Shown here: in pieces, positions 57,575 through 64,000 of the stretch
Numbering within the stretch: position 1 is the stretch's first letter
How the letters are laid out: each line of letters begins with the position of its first letter
Assembly (NCBI GenBank): GCA_905183005.1
Contig: CAJJDO010000160.1
Location: 165,860 to 229,859, forward strand
Origin: Paramecium pentaurelia
Taxonomy: Eukaryota; Ciliophora; Oligohymenophorea; Peniculida; Parameciidae
Length of the DNA: 64,000 bases
Reading direction: 5' to 3'
The notes under the pieces: model-generated
Seen by the model: only the letters and a program-made list of their open reading frames with translations
Told to the model about the DNA's origin: nothing
Databases searched by the model: none
Translations under genes and position numbers: made by a program

Positions 57575-58381
57575 ATGGTTAAATCATTAGTCTTGCTCTC
57601 TTTGTTAATAGTTAGCTATACAGTAGAAATAAAAATTAATGGATGCACTTGTGATGAAGTGTTAAAGTAAGATGAATGCGATAACTATCATCCAGGAGAA
57701 CTGAATTGTGATTGGAATGAATAGAAAAATGTTTGTGAAGCTGATCCAAAAGTTACTTGTTCTTTGATAGAAGGTTAAGAAAGGTGTAGAGTAGAACCTA
57801 ATTGTGGTTGGGTTTAAGGTAAATGTGTTGATTTCAAATAATGTTCTGATTATAAAGAGACTGTGGATTAAAAATGCAATAATATAAACTTTAAATGCAT
57901 TTTAGTGGAAGATGATAAATGTGGAGTAGAGAAACCTTTAGAATGTGAATCTTTTCCTAATGAAAATTGCAAATACACTTCAAATAGTATATGTGTTTTA
58001 TCTGGTGATCCTGCAAAATGTACCACTATGACAACATGTGCATCAGGTAGTTACAATTAAGATTAATGCAAAAAGAATCTTAAATGTTTTTGGGACACAG
58101 ATAAATGCAGAGATAAAAAATGTTCTGATATTATAGGAAAGGATTCTTGTAAATTTATCTTTTCACCTTGGTCACCACTTGCAACATTATGTCATTGGAC
58201 AGCTGAAGGTAAATGCATTGATGGAGAAGATGAACATTATACAGCTGAAACCTGTTTTTCTGAAAGTGCTTATTCAAAGGTTTGGAAAGATGGTAAATGC
58301 CAATCTTGTACAGATTCTCCAGTTGATAGTAAAGCCTTATCAATTATCATCATGATTCTATTTGCAATAATAATGGTGTGA
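57575..58381 (+). CDS. Cys-rich secreted/GPI-type surface protein
   Basis: A single exon of 268 residues with a signal peptide (MVKSLVLLSLLIVSYT) and about 30 cysteines in irregular pairs (CTCDEV, CDWNEQKNVCEADPKVTC, CKYTSNSICVL, CFWDTDKCRDKKC), ending in a short hydrophobic tail after SPVDSKA. The C...W/C period resembles the repeated Cys units of ciliate immobilisation antigens, although only a few units are present and the length is far below that of the large i-antigens. Probably GPI-anchored. It is unrelated in sequence to the antigen array at the left. Confidence 0.75.
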
Positions 58382-58477
58382 TATCATCAATCAAACATAT
58401 ACATATTTATTAATGTTTTTGTCTTTATAGTCATTTTAATAAATATTATTATTGAATCAATATAATAAATGAAATAC

Positions 58478-59488
58478 TCAATAAAAATATGTTTGTGGTT
58501 ATTATTATTATTGTTCTTTTGGAGGGGATTTAGGTCTCAAATTTTCAATTTCAATTGTAGTTTATAAATACCTAGGACCCATGAATGGTTTTTCTTCACT
58601 AAATTATTCTTATTAGAAATAAGAATTATATTATTATGGCATTTATCTAGTATCTCTTAATTATGATCCAATAGTCAACCAACCATCTCTAATATTATGT
58701 ATTTCTCCAAATAATTCAATTCTTTTTCTTCCTAAACAAAATCTCTCTATAATCTCATATAATTCTTCTGGTTTTTTAGTGGATCCCATTACTTCCTCTT
58801 CAGTTATAATAACATCTGTATCTATATTAGCATGAATGAAATGTTAATCAGATGCTCTTTTTACATCTCCTCTCAAACCAACTAAACAATGTTCTTTTAC
58901 TCTTCTAAACAAATTGTCTCCATAATCTTATCCAGCAACATATTAATTTTATTTTGAATGATCTTTATTAGTTTTCAACCAAACAATATCTTCACATCTT
59001 TTGAATCCCCAAGTTTTAAATAACTCTCTACCATCATCTAAATGTTCAGATCCACACCATAAGAAGATAAAACTTGGAATATCTGCAATTTTATCAATAT
59101 GTAATTGTTTCAATTCTTCTAAAGTCCAAGATTATTGATGCTCTTTAACCTACATATTTGCCTACATCAATCTTTTAGCATATTCTGACCAAGGTGGATC
59201 TATTAGAATTACATCAAACTATTATTTAATAATAACAAATAATACTTTGCCCAATTATTACAAATCAAATGATCTTAAATCAGCCTTTATATAATTTGGA
59301 GGATGATTATGTTTCTTAATTAACTCACTTTTTAATCTAATTAGTTCTTTTGATTTTGGATAATCTTCAAAACGTTCTTCTGGTTTGTATTTCTTTATTG
59401 AATTCTAAGGTCTCTCATTTGTATCTAAAAAATGCTTACAAAGATCAGTCCTAAGAAATTAGTTCAATTTTTACAATTTTGGTTGCAT
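58478..59488 (-). CDS. METTL14-type MT-A70 methyltransferase homologue
   Basis: A 327-residue protein with one 27-nt intron at 59219-59245. The MT-A70 domain reads [67 protein letters not shown] and [15 protein letters not shown], and the protein ends [10 protein letters not shown]. The last motif and overall order match METTL14. Unlike animal METTL14, which has EPPL, this protein keeps DPPW, the SAM-binding motif of active MT-A70 enzymes. Ciliates use MT-A70 proteins for RNA m6A and for DNA 6mA; which applies here cannot be told from sequence. Confidence 0.85.
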
Positions 59489-59524
59489 TTTGAAGTCAAC
59501 TATTATTTATTAATATATTTTACT

Positions 59525-62500
59525 ATGAATATTTTAGATGAAAATGTCCTTATCTGTTAATTCTAAACCCAAGTTGATCAACTCTATAGGTCTATGAATC
59601 AAGAACTTTTGATTAATTTATTCCATCTAGCCAATTAAACAGAAAATGAATTAACATTATAAATAATTGGATCTCTAATTGCTACATATATTGATACTAA
59701 CCATTAAGAAATCACTTGTTTTGAAAACATTTATCAAGGAGTTTTTCAAATCATCAGAAAAATCAACTCTACTTCAAAACCGGTTTATCATTTTTTAGGC
59801 TCAATTTTAGCTACAATTATGTTTCATTTTTAAGACAAGCTACCTACAAACTCCTTCAATTTATATATTCAAGAACTTCTAAGTGCAAAACCAATAGCCG
59901 CCTTTGCTATTCTAGAAGCAGTTATTAGAAGATTAACACCAAATCATAAATTACATAAAATAGCTGTAATCACTCTAGATTCCCAACATAGAGCAGTTAA
60001 AAATTACTTTTACAAAAATAACCTTGAATTATTACTAAATAGTATCATGTTAATCTTAAAAAATAACTATGTTGATCTTGTTGATAAAGCAATCAATTTA
60101 TTTAGTTTAATAATGGAAGGAGAATTCATTACAGATACTAAGGAAAAAGACTTTCATAAATTAAGAAGAGCTGATATTAAAAATAATAATTCTTTATAAT
60201 GTCAACTTTCAAGATTCAATCCTTGTTTCATTGAAGCTGAAATACAATAATTGATGATTGAAAACTCTAATCTACAATGGGTTGATCCTACACGTTCAGA
60301 CATTAAAAGATTATGGGCTAATATTCTAGATCCTGAATTTATCTAATTATTACTCAGATTATTACCACAATGTAATATATTATGGAATGTACTTGGTAAA
60401 ATTTGTAAAATATTTAAAAAACATTTCCTCAAAGAATAAAGAGCTTTGGATTTAATTCTTTTTATGACTTAAGAAGTTTAAAAACTAGATCCTACTTAAT
60501 TGGATCTTGTAAAACTTTTGAAATTTTCATGTAGAACTATCTATGCTAATACTAATTAAGATTGGTTAGTGTTTAATATGTAATTATTCTCTAAAGCCAA
60601 TACTATTGAATAATAAGTTTAAGTATTTAGATTTTTAAGAGAAATTTGTAGATATTATAGATAAGTACCAAATTTTAATAAGGAATATTTTAATCAACTC
60701 TTTATTTAGATTATTTATAACTTCTTTAGTAATTGGGTTTTGTCTTAGACTGAGGTATTGCTTACAGAGAATCAATATTACTAAAATATTAGATACAATA
60801 TTAAAGTAATTACATAATTTATAAATAAAAATTACTTTTAATTTTTTTAGTAATTTATTGCTCAAAATTTGAATAATTTAAAAATTGTTGTACATGCATT
60901 TGATTTCTTATTACTTGGATTTAAAAGTCTAGTTTATTCTACATCTTATTAATTAGATGTTTTGGTTAAATTACGTCATTATTAAAGTATGGATAGATTT
61001 TTATATCCTTTTGATCTTGAAACTTTTAATCAATTCAATTATTAAACTTTTTTTATTGAATTAATTGATGTTCTTTGGAAAATCAATGCTCATTTATAAT
61101 CCAATGGAATTTAAACCAAGTTTTATTATTATCTTTGGTCAGCTTTATTTGATTCTGATCTTCTAATCAAATTTGAACCAATAATGTAATAGATATAAAT
61201 AGAAAGAAAACTCTTCTTTGATTTCACACAATTATTAGCAATAACAGATACAAATCTACTAAAAAAATGTCTAAGATTAATAAGTAATTCAAAAATAAGA
61301 TTTGAAAAAGATTAAATCTATAACAATTATATATGTACTATCAATAATATCATGATACCACCTGAATGTTTAAGTATTTTTGATCATTTTCAATTAATTC
61401 AAGATACAGAATTATAAGAACTCTATTATAGTATTAAATGTAGTATTTATAATGCTTAAAATGAAGCATTTTATAATTCTGAAGATTGTGATAATTTACT
61501 CAATAAATTTTTAGTAGGTTTGAATGGTTTAGTGACTAATTTATAAGATGTTTAATCAATTATGTATATATTCAAAAGTCTATTAAATGCAAATGGTAGA
61601 TTTTCATATAAATAAATTATGACAATGATGTGGGAATAATCAAGATTTAATTAATTCAAACAATTTCTATAATTAAATCCTATATCAGAAACGTCAATCA
61701 CTTTATTAGTATTCACTAAAAAAATGATAAGTATAGATTCAGTCAAATCATTAAGAAGTGAAATTGTAGATGAAATGTATGAATGGATTTATAGTTTATC
61801 ACAATATTATGTTGATTGGTTAACTAGAAATAATAATGATTTCAATTAGGAAAGATAACTTGGAGAAAAAAGTGAAAAAAAAATATATTAAGTTTATTAT
61901 AGACCTATTAGAAAGTTACTTAAATTATTTGTTAATTTTAAATACATGAGATAATGTTTAACAAGTAAAGTTAAAGTCAAAGAGTAGATATTACAATTAA
62001 TTTACAAACTCTTACATCTTATAAATTTAAATGATCTTAATGTTCTTATTCATAAAATGGAACCATTATATCGAGTATGTGAATGGCTTGTTGAATTTGA
62101 ATTAGCTAATAATAAGATGAATCCTAATGATTCACATTTAATACTTGAATTTGCTAATAAAGCTATTAGAATATAAGAAAAATAAACTTTCACTTTAGCT
62201 ATTAAAATATTTGAAATTGCCAAAGATAAACCAGATATTTTAAATAAACATTATGTAAAATATATATAAATAAAATTAGGTACTCATTTAATTCATTTTG
62301 GAAGATTTATTGATAGCTGCTTATATTTATAATTAAAGGGTTTAAGAGATTGGAAAAATTCTATATAATCATTTAAAAAAACATCCAAATATCTATGATT
62401 CACTATTTGTTTCCATTTAATAAAGAGTTTCCCAAAAAAAATCTGCTCTATGGCAATAATAGTTCATACAAAAGGCATCCATTTTGAAATAATAGCTTTA

Positions 62501-62567
62501 TTAAAAGCAAGATCAATTTAATGATGCTTTTGTTTAACTACAAATGCTTTACAATTACCTATAATGA
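59525..62567 (+). CDS. Large helical (HEAT-like) protein, possible karyopherin relative
   Basis: A 1005-residue protein with one 25-nt intron shortly before the last exon (within 62277-62306); removing it joins two long frames exactly and ends at TGA 62565. Almost wholly alpha-helical with HEAT-like helix pairs (LFSLIMEGEF, LLRLLPQCNILWNVLGKI, FRFLREICRYYRQ, LLKLFVNFKYM). The size and layout fit an importin-beta/exportin relative, but I cannot match a family. Starts 36 bp from the divergent METTL14-like gene. Confidence 0.55.
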
Positions 62568-62786
62568 TATAAAAGAAATATATAAAAATTATATAATTTA
62601 AATCTATTATTAAAGTAAATTAACATAAAATTTACTAATAATTCATTCATCTCAATAACTTCAATGTCGATTCATAATTAAAGAAAAATTAAAAATTATA
62701 ATTTTTAATAAATTGTAATTACAAGACTTTTTCTTTTATTGAAGATAAAGTAAATCAACTATAATAAACATATTTAATTCAAAATT
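62568..62786. other. Intergenic, no gene seen
   Basis: About 220 AT-rich bases between convergent genes. Confidence 0.4.
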
Positions 62787-63230
62787 TCAATCATCATCAT
62801 TAAATCTTACTTTCTTTTTGCTTTGATTACTCTTTAATTACTCACATATTTTTAAAATGGGCTTTGGTTCAATTATTGAGCTATTAGGAAGCTATAGCTC
62901 AGTTACATTGCCTGAATTCAATGAATCCTTTGCTAATTCAGGCAATATTGGTAATGTACTTATCTTAGTTTTGCCTTTGTACTCATACTTTTTTAATGAT
63001 GTTGCATCTTGTTCTAAATGAACCATATCTAAAGAACTTGTTAAAAGGATATCATAACAATCATCTTAATTTAAACTAATTGTTGGGTTTTGTGTTTCTA
63101 TTGTAGGTTTAGAAGGACTTTAAGCGAATGAATTAGGAAGATCTATAATATGATTAACTTAGATTTTATCGTAAGATCGTTTTATTTCTTATCCATTCAC
63201 TTCTCCAATGTGACAAATACCATTTCCCAT
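62787..63230 (-). CDS. Small MGNG protein with PP1-docking-like motif
   Basis: A single exon, 147 residues. MGNGICHIGEV at the start fits an N-myristoylation signal, with a nearby Cys for palmitoylation. The body is Ser/Asn/Pro-rich and likely disordered. The C-terminus KKKVRFNDDD contains KVRF in the context of an RVxF protein phosphatase 1 docking motif (basic-x-Val-x-Phe followed by acidic residues). Family not known; a membrane-tethered phosphatase regulator is a reasonable guess only. Confidence 0.6.
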
Positions 63231-64000
63231 TAAAATTTAATATAATTACTTTTGAAAAAGTTTATTATATAAGTTGATTAAAAAACCTTAAAAATACTCC
63301 CAACCCTTTATATATCTGCCATCTAAAAGAAAAATCCTCATCTTCCTCTAAATAAGAAAAGAACACAACATTATTTTGTATATTATAATTTACAATATTA
63401 ATATTCGCTAAACATCGTTGAAAAAACTTAAAAAATTTATAATACTATATGACAAATTATTTATAATAACAAATAAAAATTTAATACACTATTTATAATC
63501 AAAAGTAAATAATATAGAATATTATGCCGTCATTTACAATATTTTACAAAAATACAATTATTATATAATATTTCCAACAATATAATTTTAATAATATTTC
63601 TAAGTAACTAAATATATTCTAAAAACATTTGATTTTTATCATCAATATTAAGCAAATCTTGATCATTAAATTTAATCATAGAATGATAATGATTTCAATT
63701 TAGTATTTTAATCAATATTAAAGAATAAATAAATGTGACTAATTTAATACTAAATTCTATTAATGGTTTTGTAAAATTAAAATAAATGCAATATATTTTT
63801 GCATCTTAAAGATTATCAAACTTTTATTTGTTTCATTTATATTTTTAGTAATTTCAGGTAGAAAATTAAAGTATGAAATAATATGTTTAATGATCAGTAT
63901 ATATGATTATTAAATAAAATATTAAGTAAAAAGCAGTTTATTCTTACAATAATAATATATTTTCTATTGCTTTATTTAAATAAACAAATTCTCTTGCTTT
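63231..64000. other. AT-rich intergenic end of window
   Basis: 770 bases with no supported gene; upstream side of the MGNG gene. No telomeric repeat is present. Confidence 0.4.

Noticed and set aside
1..64000. Interpretation as a bacterial or standard-code eukaryotic sequence with many short broken genes
   Set aside because: Conserved domains (PP4, kinases, METTL14, CFAP410) are continuous only when TAA and TAG encode Gln and TGA alone is stop.
1..64000. CRISPR arrays, rRNA, telomeric repeats
   Set aside because: No regularly spaced direct repeats, no conserved rRNA blocks and no G4T2/G3T3-type telomeric repeats seen. tRNA genes were not found by eye, but a covariance search could still reveal one.

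Overview
The window is ciliate nuclear DNA, most likely a Paramecium macronuclear scaffold. In every recognisable gene TAA and TAG fall inside conserved domains where glutamine fits, and TGA is the only terminator. Introns are minute (mostly 21-34 nt, GT...AG), the DNA is very AT-rich, and neighbouring genes are often only 10-60 bp apart. Gene models below were built by hand by translating TAA/TAG as Gln and removing tiny introns. For most multi-exon models the summed exon length is an exact multiple of three and ends at a TGA, which supports them. No database search was run; family names rest on recognised motifs.

Left part (1-23,230): after a 5'-truncated RING-H2 gene comes an array of a secreted, probably GPI-anchored surface-protein family (A, B, C, D, E and two fragments), associated with MORN-repeat genes or MORN pseudogenes that converge on the antigen 3' ends. 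Gene B carries an in-frame TGA in its signal peptide. A decayed Tc1/mariner-like transposase sits between B and C. Three single-N gaps (9891, 11613, 20655) are flanked by sequence repeated elsewhere in the array, so part of the copy number is probably an assembly effect. Inside the array lie single-copy genes: an MFS transporter, a protein with cyclic-nucleotide-binding folds, and two tandem PP4-type protein phosphatase catalytic subunits.

Middle part (23,231-47,900): a second, larger MORN protein, a 1320-residue kinase plus pseudokinase, a CFAP410-like LRR protein, a BPI/LBP-type lipid-binding protein, a decayed RNA polymerase III largest-subunit pseudogene, an importin-alpha-like protein, CNOT11, a large SF2 helicase-like protein, three proteins I do not recognise, and an NIFK-type RRM protein.

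Right part (48,300-64,000): a WD40 protein, two protein kinases (the second CaMKK-like), a degenerate cytochrome-b5-reductase-like protein, a Cys-rich surface protein, a METTL14-type methyltransferase homologue that keeps a DPPW motif, a 1005-residue helical protein, and a small protein with a myristoylation-type N-terminus and a PP1-docking-like motif.

Most genes are unrelated housekeeping, ciliary or signalling genes packed as in a streamlined somatic genome. The array on the left is the only region that looks evolutionarily dynamic: mosaic antigen copies with two alternative C-terminal cassettes, pseudogenes and transposon debris. I found no CRISPR array, rRNA gene, convincing tRNA gene or telomeric repeat.
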